From NCBI GenBank assembly GCA_017642885.1, contig JAEPOM010000008.1:1-64000 (forward strand): a DNA stretch of 64,000 bases. Reading direction: 5' to 3'. The position numbers and the translations under genes were made by a program. Of this stretch, positions 27,950 through 37,154 are shown one piece after another (within the stretch, counting starts at the first letter, position 1; each line of letters starts with the position of its first letter). Under the pieces are notes generated by a model. That model saw only the letters and a program-made list of their open reading frames with translations, was not told where the DNA came from and did no database searches. Origin of the DNA: Henriciella sp. GTDB taxonomy: Bacteria; Pseudomonadota; Alphaproteobacteria; Caulobacterales; Hyphomonadaceae.

Positions 27950-28462
27950 ATGTTTGGTTGGTTCAAGAAAACGAATGCGGACGCGCTTGCGGTCCGAAAT
28001 TGGCGAGATGCTGTTACTGTAATGGCGCGGGAACCCGAGCCATTTTTGCGGGGCTGGATAGCAGATACGATCTATGGTCGCTTTCATATGGTCGCCCTTG
28101 TCGCGACGCTGGCAATGCGCAGGTTCAGGGAGCAGGGGCGTGAGGGTCAGGCGCTGTCCAAGGCTTTTTCCGAGATGTTGTTCTCAGACTTCGACCATTC
28201 ATTGCGCGAGCACGGAGTCGGGGATTCATCGATTGCCCGTCGCATTCGAAAAATGGGAGAGGAGTTTTATGGTCTTGCAACTGCGGTAGACGAAGCGTTG
28301 GAGCAAGGTGGACCGGACAAACATCTTGCTGAGGTCATTCGGCGCAATATCCAGCCTGATCGCGACAAAGCGTTGATGCTTGCGACTTATGTTCTCGATT
28401 TGAACGAGCGGATGGAGCGCGTTCCAGCCGAACTCATTCTCGTTGGACCCGACGAAATGTGA
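27950..28462 (+). CDS. Ubiquinol-cytochrome c chaperone family protein
   Basis: 170 residues starting MFGWFKK at ATG 27950; the upstream extension is antisense to bamE. The all-helical CBP3-like domain is recognisable by DTIYGRFHMVALVATLAMRR, MLFSDFDHSLREHGVGDSSIARRIRKMGEEFYG and a C-terminal helix. The mitochondrial counterpart helps cytochrome b assembly; the bacterial role is inferred from that. In many relatives a yceD/DUF177 gene sits between this and plsX; here only about 100 bases remain. Confidence 0.85.
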   Translation: MFGWFKKTNADALAVRNWRDAVTVMAREPEPFLRGWIADTIYGRFHMVALVATLAMRRFREQGREGQALSKAFSEMLFSDFDHSLREHGVGDSSIARRIRKMGEEFYGLATAVDEALEQGGPDKHLAEVIRRNIQPDRDKALMLATYVLDLNERMERVPAELILVGPDEM

Positions 28463-28566
28463 CTTCGCGTAAACTTAGCGCCAGCGCAGCACATTCTATC
28501 CGTTGCCTTTCCGAACGGTCGCGAATAGGTTGCGCCGACTTTTAGGGCTTTGTGGAGTTCCGCCGA

Positions 28567-29604
28567 ATGGCCAGCCTTATACTGTCAATCGACGCCATGG
28601 GCGGCGATGCGGCCCCAACGGTCGTACTTGACGGTTTGAAAATTTTTGCCTCGCAGCGAAAGAATGTCCTGTTCGAAGTGCACGGACGGGCACAGGATAT
28701 TACACCCGGAATCGAAGCGCGCGGTTTGACGGATCGCTGCACCGTTTTTCACCACGATGATGTCGTCGATATGAGCGAGAAGCCGTCGGCGGCATTACGC
28801 CGGGCCAAGACGACCAGCATGTGGGGCGCCGTGCAGGCTGTAAAAGCCGGACGTGCCGGGGCCGCAGTTTCGGCGGGCAATACCGGCGCGTTAATGGCGT
28901 TTTCGATGATGTCGCTGCGAAAGATGGACGGAGTCCACCGCCCAGCCATGACGGCGATCTGGCCAACTATGGAAGGCCGGTCTGTCGTGCTCGACGTAGG
29001 CGCAAACCTCGATGCGGATTCAGATCAGTTGGTGACATTCGCTATCATGGGAGAAGCCTACGCTCGAGCCGTGACCGGAAAGGCCAAGCCTTCGATCGGA
29101 TTGCTGAATATCGGCTCAGAGGATGGCAAAGGGCGCGACACGCTGAAACTGGCAGCCGAGCGGCTACGGGAGTCGGAGTTAGGGCTCGACTTTCGGGGCT
29201 ATATCGAAGGCAATGACATTGCGCTGGGCGCCGTAGATGTCGTTGTAACCGACGGATTCACCGGGAACGTGGCGCTCAAGACCGCCGAAGGGACCGCTCG
29301 TTTGGTGGCGTCTTACGTGCGCGAAGCGCTGACGTCCGGCGTGATTTCGAAGGTCGGCGCAGCGCTCGCCAGTTCGGGTCTTAAGCGGCTCAAAGAGAAA
29401 ATGGATCCGTCAAATGTGAATGGCGGTGTGCTTCTCGGACTAAACGGCGTTGTGGTCAAAAGCCATGGCGGGACCGATGCTGACGGATATGCGACGGCTG
29501 TCAGGCTGGCCGCAGATCTCGCCGCAAGTCGGTACATGGAAGAAGTCGCTGCCGGTCTCAGCCGAGATCGCGTCGAAGTGAGTTTAAGCGAGGTCTCAGA
29601 ATGA
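28567..29604 (+). CDS. plsX: Phosphate acyltransferase PlsX
   Basis: 345 residues from ATG 28567, with GGAG nine bases before. Typical blocks are [40 protein letters not shown] and [10 protein letters not shown]. PlsX converts acyl-ACP to acyl-phosphate for phospholipid synthesis at the membrane surface. Its last bases overlap the fabH start (ATGA), so the two are coupled. Confidence 0.97.
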   Translation: MASLILSIDAMGGDAAPTVVLDGLKIFASQRKNVLFEVHGRAQDITPGIEARGLTDRCTVFHHDDVVDMSEKPSAALRRAKTTSMWGAVQAVKAGRAGAAVSAGNTGALMAFSMMSLRKMDGVHRPAMTAIWPTMEGRSVVLDVGANLDADSDQLVTFAIMGEAYARAVTGKAKPSIGLLNIGSEDGKGRDTLKLAAERLRESELGLDFRGYIEGNDIALGAVDVVVTDGFTGNVALKTAEGTARLVASYVREALTSGVISKVGAALASSGLKRLKEKMDPSNVNGGVLLGLNGVVVKSHGGTDADGYATAVRLAADLAASRYMEEVAAGLSRDRVEVSLSEVSE

Positions 29605-30575
29605 GTGCCATCAGAAGTGTCATTCGCGGTACCGGTGGTTATCTGCCCGAGCGGGTGATGACCAATGCCGAAATGTCGACCATTGTTGAGACATCGGACG
29701 AATGGATCCATGAGCGGACCGGAATTCGGCAACGCCATATCGCGGCTGACGGCGAACTAACATCAGACCTCGCCACGAAGGCCGCGCAATCGATCCTGAG
29801 GGATGCGAGCATCGCAGCGGACGACGTGGACCTCATCGTCCTCGCAACGACCACGCCGGACAAAACGTTCCCCGCGACAGCGACAGCAGTGCAAGCCAAT
29901 CTTGGAACGGGCCCGGGAGCTGCTTTCGACGTCCAGGCGGTTTGCTCCGGGTTTCTGTTCGCGCTCGCCGCGGCGGATTCCATGCTGAAGACGGGATTGT
30001 TCAAAACCGCTTTGGTCATTGGAGCAGAAACATTTACACGCATTCTCGATTGGTCGGATCGCGGCACATGCGTTCTCTTTGGCGACGGTGCCGGCGGCGT
30101 GGTGCTCACCGCTGAGAGCGAAAGCGATGCAGGCGGTCGCGGGATCCTGACGCACCATATTCGGACGGATGGCACCAAGAGTGAGCTGCTGCATGTCGAT
30201 GGCGGCGTGTCCTCGACGGGCACGATCGGACATGTTCGGATGCTCGGAAACCAGGTGTTCAAGCACGCCGTGACGAATATCTCGAGCGCGATCAATGCGG
30301 TCTACGAAGAAACCGGAATTAACTCAGACGATGTCGACTGGTTCGTGCCGCATCAGGCCAATCAGCGCATTTTGAACGGCGTCGCCAAGAAGATGAAGCT
30401 TGATGAGAATAAAGTCATCTCGACGGTTAGCCAGCACGGCAACACGTCTGCGGCTTCAATTCCACTTGCTTTACACACGGCTGTCAGCGATGGTCGTATT
30501 CAACCGGGCCATTTGGTGCTCAGCGAAGCCATGGGCGGCGGATTTTCCTGGGGCGCAAGCCTCTTCCGCCTCTGA
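29601..30575 (+). CDS. fabH: 3-oxoacyl-[acyl-carrier-protein] synthase III
   Basis: 324 residues with the complete catalytic triad of KAS III: Cys in [10 protein letters not shown], His in PHQANQRI and Asn in QHGNTSAAS. It condenses acetyl-CoA with malonyl-ACP to start fatty acid synthesis. The start overlaps the end of plsX. Confidence 0.97.
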   Translation: MSAIRSVIRGTGGYLPERVMTNAEMSTIVETSDEWIHERTGIRQRHIAADGELTSDLATKAAQSILRDASIAADDVDLIVLATTTPDKTFPATATAVQANLGTGPGAAFDVQAVCSGFLFALAAADSMLKTGLFKTALVIGAETFTRILDWSDRGTCVLFGDGAGGVVLTAESESDAGGRGILTHHIRTDGTKSELLHVDGGVSSTGTIGHVRMLGNQVFKHAVTNISSAINAVYEETGINSDDVDWFVPHQANQRILNGVAKKMKLDENKVISTVSQHGNTSAASIPLALHTAVSDGRIQPGHLVLSEAMGGGFSWGASLFRL

Positions 30576-30632
30576 TCTTTTGGATTTCGTTAAGAACTCG
30601 GTCGCTATTGTTAAGGAAGAGGAGCTCTAAAC

Positions 30633-30923
30633 GTGACGAATGAAACGCTCACCCGTGTGGAACTAACCGACGCGATTGTGCGTGAGGTCGGTCTGACACG
30701 GCAGGAATCCTCGCACTTGCTCGACCGAATGCTGGAAATGATCAGCGAGAACCTGGAACAGGACGGGACGGTAAAACTGTCTCGCTTTGGCAATTTCAAT
30801 GTCCGAAAGAAAGCGGCCCGCGAGGGGCGCAATCCAAAGACAGGGATTCAGGCAACAATTTCGGCGCGCAAGGTTGTGACTTTCAAACCTTCTCCGATGC
30901 TAAAAGATCGCGTCGGAGGCTAA
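30633..30923 (+). CDS. ihfA: Integration host factor alpha subunit
   Basis: 96 residues from a GTG at 30633 with AGGAAGAGGAG ahead of it. The HU/IHF fold ends in the beta-arm GRNPKTGIQATISARKVVTFKPSPMLK, where the Pro that intercalates in DNA is present. It bends DNA at specific sites with IHF-beta. The order fabH-ihfA-merR is standard in alphaproteobacteria. Confidence 0.96.
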   Translation: MTNETLTRVELTDAIVREVGLTRQESSHLLDRMLEMISENLEQDGTVKLSRFGNFNVRKKAAREGRNPKTGIQATISARKVVTFKPSPMLKDRVGG

Positions 30924-30942
30924 ACGCGAGACCAAACAAGAC

Positions 30943-31443
30943 ATGCCGAGTTCTGCCGCCCGCAAGATTGAAAAATCCGCTGATGCCTATCGTTCAATCG
31001 GGGAAGCTGCTGAAGAGCTAGGCTTACAACCGCACGTCTTGCGCTATTGGGAAACCAAGTTTTCGAAATTCGTGAAGCCGCTGAAACGCCGCGACGGACG
31101 TCGCATGTTCCGTCCAGAAGACATGGCCGCTCTTCGGGCCATTCAGTCGCTCGTGCACGATCAAGGCATGACGCTGAAGGGCGCTGGAAAGCTGCTCAGC
31201 GAACAAGGCGTAGACTCTGTTCTTGGCGGCGAGGCACGTATTGTAGCGCCCGCAGACTCAGGCGAGGTTGAAGCGTCCATTAGTCCGGCAAGAGAGATGC
31301 AGGAAACCGTGCGCAAAGCCTTTGAAGCATCACCCTCGGATATGCCTGCAAGTGGCACACAGGAACGTCTGGAGACGATCCTCTCTGATCTGACCGACAT
31401 CAAGGCCCGTCTCGACGCGGTGCGCCTGAAGAACGCGGCCTGA
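30943..31443 (+). CDS. MerR family transcriptional regulator
   Basis: 166 residues. The N-terminal winged helix [41 protein letters not shown] is diagnostic; the C-terminal half is Ala/Glu-rich with a final coiled coil and no metal-binding Cys. This is the form that regularly follows ihfA. Its regulon is not known to me. Nineteen bases after ihfA. Confidence 0.9.
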   Translation: MPSSAARKIEKSADAYRSIGEAAEELGLQPHVLRYWETKFSKFVKPLKRRDGRRMFRPEDMAALRAIQSLVHDQGMTLKGAGKLLSEQGVDSVLGGEARIVAPADSGEVEASISPAREMQETVRKAFEASPSDMPASGTQERLETILSDLTDIKARLDAVRLKNAA

Positions 31444-31512
31444 ACAACACAAAGAGCGCCGTCTTTTTCCATTGCCAATTTTGAAGATGCGCCTATACCA
31501 CCGGGCTTGGTC

Positions 31513-31589
<77 letters not shown>

Positions 31590-31592
31590 ATC

Positions 31593-31715
31593 CTAGCTGA
31601 TGATCAGGTAGGTTAAACCACCAAACAATAAGAAGAGTGGCCCGTAACAAACCAGCGTTACAAGGATCGCGTTATACCGTTTCTTTTGCAATGGTCGCAG
31701 CATAACGACATCCAT
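31593..31715 (-). CDS. Possible 40-residue single-span membrane protein
   Basis: Between the two tRNA genes, on the opposite strand, an ATG at 31715 opens a 40-codon frame ending in TAG at 31593. A basic N-terminus (LRPLQKKRYN) is followed by about 22 hydrophobic residues (AILVTLVCYGPLFLLFGG and on to the C-terminus), the layout of small inner-membrane proteins. No strong ribosome-binding site is seen. I do not recognise a family. Confidence 0.35.
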   Translation of the reverse strand: MDVVMLRPLQKKRYNAILVTLVCYGPLFLLFGGLTYLIIS

Positions 31716-31810
31716 GCATAGATGGTGCCAGTAAGGATTCTGTTAACCTGTTCGGTTCGCGCAAAAGGGCGCTTGTCTCGCGCCGCAAGCCCGTTTAACG
31801 AGGGCGCCGT

Positions 31811-31899
31811 GCCCGCGTGGTGAAATTGGTAAACACAGCGGACTTAAAATCCGCCGCCTATTATTGGGCTTGCCGGTTCAAGTCCGGCCGCGGGCACCA
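31811..31899 (+). tRNA. tRNA-Leu (TAA)
   Basis: An 89-base class II tRNA with a long variable arm: acceptor GCCCGCG/CGCGGGC, anticodon loop CTTAAAA giving TAA, TψC arm GGTTCAAGTCC and encoded ACCA. Confidence 0.97.
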
Positions 31900-31963
31900 C
31901 TTTCTCATTTCAAGCCTAGCCTAAGGCCTTGCGCCCGCCCGGCGATCAAGCCAAACAGGCGAA

Positions 31964-33340
31964 ATGAGCGAGACCCCAGATAAACCCGTCCCGGATGACG
32001 AAGAGCAGCGCGCGCAACTTGCGAGCGACTTGCGCGATGCCATCGATCTTGGGGAGGGAGACTGGATCCGCGACACGCTGGACGATATGCACCCTGCGGA
32101 TGCGTCGGACTTGCTGGAGCACTTGTCGACGGAGCGGTTTGAGGCAGCGGTTGAGCTGCTGGATGGCGAGCTACCTTCAGAAATCCTGATCGAGCTACGC
32201 GAAGAATATCGCGAAGACGCGGTTGAGATAATGAGCGACGAAGCGGTCGTCGAAGCGCTTGATGATCTCGAAACCGACGATGCGACAGCCGTTCTTGAAG
32301 ACCTCGATGAGGATCGTCGGGAGCGCATTCTTGATGAATTGGAGCCGGAAGACCGGGCTGTTCTCGAAGCGAGTTTCGAATTTGAGGAAGACACCGCTGG
32401 TCGTCTCATGCAGCGAGAATTCCTGGCGGCACCGGAATTCTGGACAATTGGGCAAACAATTGATTTTGCTCGAGATAATGCCGCCGACCTTCCAACCGAT
32501 TTCTACGAAATCTATGTGGTCGACCCGACAAACAAGCCCCTCGGATACGTCCTCCTGTCACAGCTCCTGCGAACCGGACGAGACGTTAAACTGGCCGATA
32601 TTATGGGGTCGTTCAACTCCGATATTCATGTCGATCAAGACCAGGAAGAAGTCGCTTACCAGTTCCAGAAATATGCGCTCGCTTCTGCCCCAGTGAAAGA
32701 TCATGAGGGTCGGCTCGTCGGGATGATTACAGTGGATGATATGGTCCACGTCATCCAGGAAGAAAACACGGAAGACCTCCTGGCGCTGGCGAACGTGTCG
32801 TCGGCGGATGGCTCGGACACCGTCTGGGAGTCGGTCAAAGCGCGTGCGCCATGGCTCGGGATCAATCTCATCACAGCCTTCGTTGCGTCTGCCATCATTG
32901 CTCTCTTTGAAGGAACGCTCGATCGACTTGTTCAACTCGCCATTCTGATGCCGGTCGTGGCCGCTCTGGCCGGCAACGCGGGCAGTCAGGGGCTCGCCGT
33001 CGCGGTGCGCGCCATTGCAGAGCGTGAAATGGAGGGCAAAGCCGGACGTCGCGCAGTCGTGCGGGAAACGCTTACCGGTGTGGTCAATGGTGGAATATTT
33101 GCGATCGGCGTGGCATTGGTCGCCCTGTTTTGGTTCCAGGACGTCAAACTTTCTATCATCCTGGGCGTCGCCATGTTTGCGAGCTTTGTCTGGGCGGGTG
33201 TCTCAGGAATTCTCGTTCCGCTGACCCTGAAACGTATGGGTGCGGATCCGGCCGTGGCGTCATCGGTCTTCGTCCTGACGCTTACCGACGTGATGGCATT
33301 CTTCAGTTTCCTCGGGCTCGCGACACTATTTTTGTTGTAA
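31964..33340 (+). CDS. mgtE: Magnesium transporter MgtE
   Basis: 458 residues in MgtE order: an acidic N-domain of helical repeats (about 25-145), two CBS domains (about 150-275), and five membrane helices (about 300-458) with the pore-lining GNAGSQGLAVAVRA motif. It conducts Mg2+ through the inner membrane; the cytosolic domains close it when Mg2+ is high. Stand-alone; the sigma-54-like site for the next gene begins just after its end. Confidence 0.95.
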   Translation: MSETPDKPVPDDEEQRAQLASDLRDAIDLGEGDWIRDTLDDMHPADASDLLEHLSTERFEAAVELLDGELPSEILIELREEYREDAVEIMSDEAVVEALDDLETDDATAVLEDLDEDRRERILDELEPEDRAVLEASFEFEEDTAGRLMQREFLAAPEFWTIGQTIDFARDNAADLPTDFYEIYVVDPTNKPLGYVLLSQLLRTGRDVKLADIMGSFNSDIHVDQDQEEVAYQFQKYALASAPVKDHEGRLVGMITVDDMVHVIQEENTEDLLALANVSSADGSDTVWESVKARAPWLGINLITAFVASAIIALFEGTLDRLVQLAILMPVVAALAGNAGSQGLAVAVRAIAEREMEGKAGRRAVVRETLTGVVNGGIFAIGVALVALFWFQDVKLSIILGVAMFASFVWAGVSGILVPLTLKRMGADPAVASSVFVLTLTDVMAFFSFLGLATLFLL

Positions 33341-33358
33341 AAACGGGTGCTTGCAGCC

Positions 33359-33374
33359 CGGCGCATAGATTGCA
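33359..33374 (+). promoter_or_regulatory. Sigma-54-like promoter ahead of the spmX-like gene
   Basis: CGGCGCATAGATTGCA has GG (33360-33361) and GC (33372-33373) exactly ten bases apart, with TTGCA at the -12 end, close to the consensus TGGCAC-N5-TTGCA. Transcription would start near 33385, about 37 bases before the ATG at 33422. In Caulobacter, spmX is activated by TacA with sigma-54, which supports the reading. Confidence 0.5.
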
Positions 33375-33421
33375 CTCAACTCAGGAATGGATAGATAATC
33401 TGTCCCAAACCGGAGCAGGTG

Positions 33422-34627
33422 ATGGCATTGAATATGCGCACATCTCAAGCGGGACTTGACGTCATCAAGGCGTTTGAGGGGTTTCGCGCACGCTCAGAAG
33501 CATTGCCCAATGGTCGCTGGATCATTGGATACGGCCACATGCGCCGTGCTCGCCAGGGGATCCGGGTCAGCGAAACGGAAGCTGAGGCGATCCTCCGGGA
33601 GTACGATCTGCCGCCGGTTGAACGGTATGTGATGCGGTGCGTCCTCGCGCCGATGTCTCAAAACGAATTCGACGCGCTTGTCTCACTGGCGTTCAATATC
33701 GGTCCGAAAGCATTTGCCAGTTCAGACGTTGTGGCGGGTATCAATGGCGGAAATCGCCTCGATGCAGCCGAGTCGTTTGATCTCTGGCGCCGCGCCAAAA
33801 TTGGCGGCCGCATCCAGATTGTCGATGCTCTCGTCCGGCGACGCGCCGCCGAGAAGGCGCTGTTCCTGAATGCGCCAGGCAGGATGCCGGTGGCCTCGTC
33901 CAGGCTGTATCGCGCGCTGCACGATTCCGACGCGTTGTCCTACACGCCTGAACCACGTGAAATCCTGGTTGAGCATCATCCAGGAACACCTCAAAAACCC
34001 ATGCAGATCGACGATACGCCCGAACAACCGAACCGCACCGCAACAGAAGAAGCGGCAGAATCGGTACGCCAGCAAATGGTTCGCATCCTTGGCGAAACGC
34101 AGGACCAAAGTGAACGCGACGACTCAACCGACGGTGCGACGCCTGAAGAAATCACAGCAGCAATCTCAGAGCTAGCGGGTGAAGATCAGGCCCGAGGCGT
34201 CCAGAAATCCGTCTGGCCACAACGCGAAGATCTGCCGCCTCCGCCATTCATGGACGAGGACGCCTTCGACGCTGCGCCAGATGCAAACTTCGCAGCAGCC
34301 GAGCTGACTCCGGAAGTCATCGACGATTTGGAAGAGGTAGAAGTTTCACAAGACAGCATCAATCGCGCCATCGAAGTGAATGAGGCCATCGAAGCCGAAG
34401 AGAGAACGGGGAGCATCCTCGCCGCGCTTCCATTTGGTGTGCTGGCTCTGATCGGGGCTGTGCTGGGTGGATATGGTGTGGCGGGCCAGTTTGGCCTGAT
34501 CAACAGCCGAGAATCCGGGAACAGCGGCTTGGAGAACTTCTTGCCTATCTTCTTGATCTTGATCGGTCTGATCCTGCTCGGTGTGATGGGCTATTACTTC
34601 ATTCGAACATTGATGTCGGACGACTGA
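33422..34627 (+). CDS. spmX: SpmX-like polar protein: lysozyme-fold domain, acidic linker, two C-terminal membrane helices
   Basis: 401 residues from ATG 33422 (GTG 33419 adjoins). Residues 6-155 form a T4-type (GH24) lysozyme domain: IKAFEGF with the catalytic Glu at 19, then LPNGRWIIGYGH. The usual Thr before IGYGH is Ile (34), and no Asp stands where the catalytic one is expected. A Pro- and acid-rich stretch (170-330) leads to membrane helices at about 332-359 and 374-396. This is the architecture of SpmX, which in Caulobacter localises and activates the DivJ kinase at the stalked pole. A sigma-54-like promoter precedes it. Confidence 0.78.
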   Translation: MALNMRTSQAGLDVIKAFEGFRARSEALPNGRWIIGYGHMRRARQGIRVSETEAEAILREYDLPPVERYVMRCVLAPMSQNEFDALVSLAFNIGPKAFASSDVVAGINGGNRLDAAESFDLWRRAKIGGRIQIVDALVRRRAAEKALFLNAPGRMPVASSRLYRALHDSDALSYTPEPREILVEHHPGTPQKPMQIDDTPEQPNRTATEEAAESVRQQMVRILGETQDQSERDDSTDGATPEEITAAISELAGEDQARGVQKSVWPQREDLPPPPFMDEDAFDAAPDANFAAAELTPEVIDDLEEVEVSQDSINRAIEVNEAIEAEERTGSILAALPFGVLALIGAVLGGYGVAGQFGLINSRESGNSGLENFLPIFLILIGLILLGVMGYYFIRTLMSDD

Positions 34628-34648
34628 CTGCAAACGCAATTGGCAATA

Positions 34649-34673
34649 ATGCGAGCGATTGATACGCTCGCAT
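34649..34673. repeat. 9-bp hairpin between the spmX-like and LprI-like genes
   Basis: ATGCGAGCG (34649-34657) pairs perfectly with CGCTCGCAT (34665-34673) around a 7-base loop. No T run follows, so a Rho-independent terminator is doubtful; it may protect the upstream mRNA end or be an operator for the next gene. Confidence 0.45.
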
Positions 34674-34708
34674 CTCATTGATCAATGTAACGATTTACGA
34701 GGTGGGCC

Positions 34709-35203
34709 ATGTTTCGGTTGTCTTTGCTTTCATTCATGAGCCTCTGGTTTTCAGCGGCATCTCTTGCGCAAGAGGATGCACCGCCACTTTCCAGCACCGC
34801 AGCTGAAGCACTTGAGCAGTGTCTCGCGCAAGATGATGTCGAAACCTGTACCGGGGCTTGGGTCGCTCCGTGCAGCGAAGACGCACTGACAACGGTGGAT
34901 ATCCTTGCCTGCTACGCGCCAGAACTCGCGTTCTGGGAGGCGCGTTTGTCCACGGTTCTGGTTGAACTCGAACAGATATATGTCGAACTAGATCAATTCG
35001 ATGATGCAGCCCGCGCACTGGCACCGCGCTTGGAGATTTATCAGGAGCAATGGGAGGCTTGGCGCGCCGCCAAGTGTGGCTTCGAGTATTCTAAGTTTCG
35101 CGGCGGCTCGCTCGGCCGGATAACCCATGTGGATTGTCAGCTGACTGAAACTTCGACCCGGGTTGCGGAGTTGCGAGCGTTGCTGGAAGAAGCTGGTCTG
35201 TAG
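34709..35203 (+). CDS. Secreted DUF1311/LprI-like protein (lysozyme-inhibitor family)
   Basis: 164 residues with a signal peptide (about 1-20, ASLAQ). The mature protein has the DUF1311 pattern: Cys pairs, a long helix, and EQWEAWRAAKCGFEYSKFRGGS...CQL, in which the RxWxxxRxxxC segment is the family hallmark. LprI of Mycobacterium inhibits lysozyme, but most family members are uncharacterised. The gene sits directly after the lysozyme-fold spmX-like gene. It abuts, end to end, the convergent patatin-like gene. Confidence 0.65.
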   Translation: MFRLSLLSFMSLWFSAASLAQEDAPPLSSTAAEALEQCLAQDDVETCTGAWVAPCSEDALTTVDILACYAPELAFWEARLSTVLVELEQIYVELDQFDDAARALAPRLEIYQEQWEAWRAAKCGFEYSKFRGGSLGRITHVDCQLTETSTRVAELRALLEEAGL

Positions 35204-37009
35204 CTAGACCACCTGCAGCGTACAGCATTGGCTTTTCAAATCGCTTTCCTTGAGCGCGATCATGGCCGCCTGATAGCCGGCCTCCACCGCTTCATCAAAA
35301 GCTTTCCAATCGCGCAGCTCGATATTTTTCAGCTGCGGAAGCACCAGAATGTCGACTAATTCACGCCCTGCATTCGGGTTCACACTGACTGTAGCCGACC
35401 GCATGAGTAGTCCAGCGATTGGTGGGGCGTTGGAAAAGCCGTGACGTGCGATCCAACCGAAAAATCCTGGTGGATCGACAAATTCTGAAGCATCGAGACC
35501 TTCCGGCGCGCGGGCAACATCGCATCCGACCACGAACCCACGTTGGAATTCGCGCATCACGTCGGTTGGGAAATTGTTGAGAACCGCGCCGTCCACGAGA
35601 ACTTCACCCTCGTCAATCACGGGCGGCAAGATACCGGGTAGGGCGATTGTGGCGCGAAGGGCGCCACGCAACAATCCGCGCCGGTGCACGCGATAGGCTC
35701 CGTCGGTGAGGTTTGTGGAGACTGCAAAGAAAGGGAGTTCCAGGTCGCCAATCTCGGCGTCCCCGAAATGCTCTTTCAGACGAGCATCTACGCGGTGACC
35801 CTTGACCATGCCGACGACGGGTATGTTCCAGTCACCGAGCGGATTGGTCTCCACAAAGCCCTTGCGAATGCGGTATTCGATTTCGGCATCGTCCCATCCC
35901 ATGGCCACGCAACCCGCGACGACAGCGCCCATCGAAGCGCCTCCAGCAAAATCGATCGGGATGCCGAGTTCTCGCATCGCTTTGACTACACCGATATGTG
36001 CGTAGGCGCGCGCGCCACCACCAGAGAAGACGACGCCCACGCTGCGCCCGGCAATGGTGCGCGCGAGACGATCACAATGCTCGCTGTTCACATCTTGCCA
36101 GTGGAACACGCGTGCTGCACCAGCGGCGCGCAACCAGTCTGCTGGGCGACACGCGTCGCGATCTTTGCCGTGGTGCAGGAGCAGAACATCAACCAGTTTT
36201 AGAGATTGCGCCGGAGAGTTTTCTTCCGGAAAGAGCGGGTAAGACGGTTTCGCATCTGCGCGTGCGACGACCCAGATCCTGTCGGCCTGGCGCATGGAGA
36301 GGCGATACCAGGCATTGTCTCCCAACGTCGAGATCAGAATGACAATGTCGTTTTCGGCTTCGAGGGAATCGAAAAAAGCGGAAGGTTTTTCATCGCCTTC
36401 GGATTCCTCGACGATACGCGTCTTGATGCCTAACTTCTCGAGCGAGCCACGAAGGGACTCAGCTCTCAGCCCGAGATCAATGGTCGGCGAAGTGCCCACC
36501 AAGGTGAACACTTTTGGAGCGGTGCGTCGATTGCGTTGATTGCCTTCCCGCAGACGCGACAAGATTAGGCGGATCATCGCGTTCAGAATTTCGGGTTCAG
36601 CCGAACTGATGCGCTGGAATCCCTGGCGGGAGATTTCGAGAACTTCGCTGTCCCTGAGCGCATAGACTGACGAAGAATGCGGGACATTGTCGGGCGTGCC
36701 ATCGCCATCAATGTCGACGCCGCCCTGAAACATCGCCATTTCACCGACCGGTTCGCCGGCGCGAATATGACCCATGAACTCGCTGCGACCGTCGCGCATG
36801 GCTTTAAAGGCGCCAAAGGACCCAGACAATACGAAGAAAATTGAGTCCGACATCTCGCCAGCGCGGAACAAAGGCCAGCCCGCCGGCACGGAAAACCAAC
36901 GCGCTTCCTTGCCCGCTGCCCGCAAGGCGCGGCGCGGGACATCCTCAAGGAACTTAATTGAGGCAAGGGCAGGCACTACGTCCAAACTCATGCCGCCAAA
37001 TATACGCAT
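35204..37009 (-). CDS. Cyclic-nucleotide-binding-domain/patatin-like phospholipase (NTE family)
   Basis: 601 residues from ATG 37009 (GGAGA upstream; the TTG at 37039 is not used). Residues 15-160 form a cNMP-binding-type jelly roll, a linker domain follows, and the patatin domain has the oxyanion loop GGGARAYAHIG (330-340), nucleophile Ser 359 in GASMG and dyad Asp 473 in DGA. All catalytic residues are present. Members are esterases of (lyso)phospholipids at membranes. A Ca-loop-like DIDGDGTPD insertion (99-107) interrupts the cNMP domain. Confidence 0.88.
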   Translation of the reverse strand: MRIFGGMSLDVVPALASIKFLEDVPRRALRAAGKEARWFSVPAGWPLFRAGEMSDSIFFVLSGSFGAFKAMRDGRSEFMGHIRAGEPVGEMAMFQGGVDIDGDGTPDNVPHSSSVYALRDSEVLEISRQGFQRISSAEPEILNAMIRLILSRLREGNQRNRRTAPKVFTLVGTSPTIDLGLRAESLRGSLEKLGIKTRIVEESEGDEKPSAFFDSLEAENDIVILISTLGDNAWYRLSMRQADRIWVVARADAKPSYPLFPEENSPAQSLKLVDVLLLHHGKDRDACRPADWLRAAGAARVFHWQDVNSEHCDRLARTIAGRSVGVVFSGGGARAYAHIGVVKAMRELGIPIDFAGGASMGAVVAGCVAMGWDDAEIEYRIRKGFVETNPLGDWNIPVVGMVKGHRVDARLKEHFGDAEIGDLELPFFAVSTNLTDGAYRVHRRGLLRGALRATIALPGILPPVIDEGEVLVDGAVLNNFPTDVMREFQRGFVVGCDVARAPEGLDASEFVDPPGFFGWIARHGFSNAPPIAGLLMRSATVSVNPNAGRELVDILVLPQLKNIELRDWKAFDEAVEAGYQAAMIALKESDLKSQCCTLQVV

Positions 37010-37154
37010 TAATCGCTCTCCGTCATCTCGAAGGATCAATGCAAATATGGGGCAATTTCATGAAGGAATTGGTGACATTCGGTCACAAGCCCGGGATGAC
37101 AGGCCATGCGCACGCCGTTAAGGCAGGAAGAAATTGGTTGTGGGAGTAACCTTT

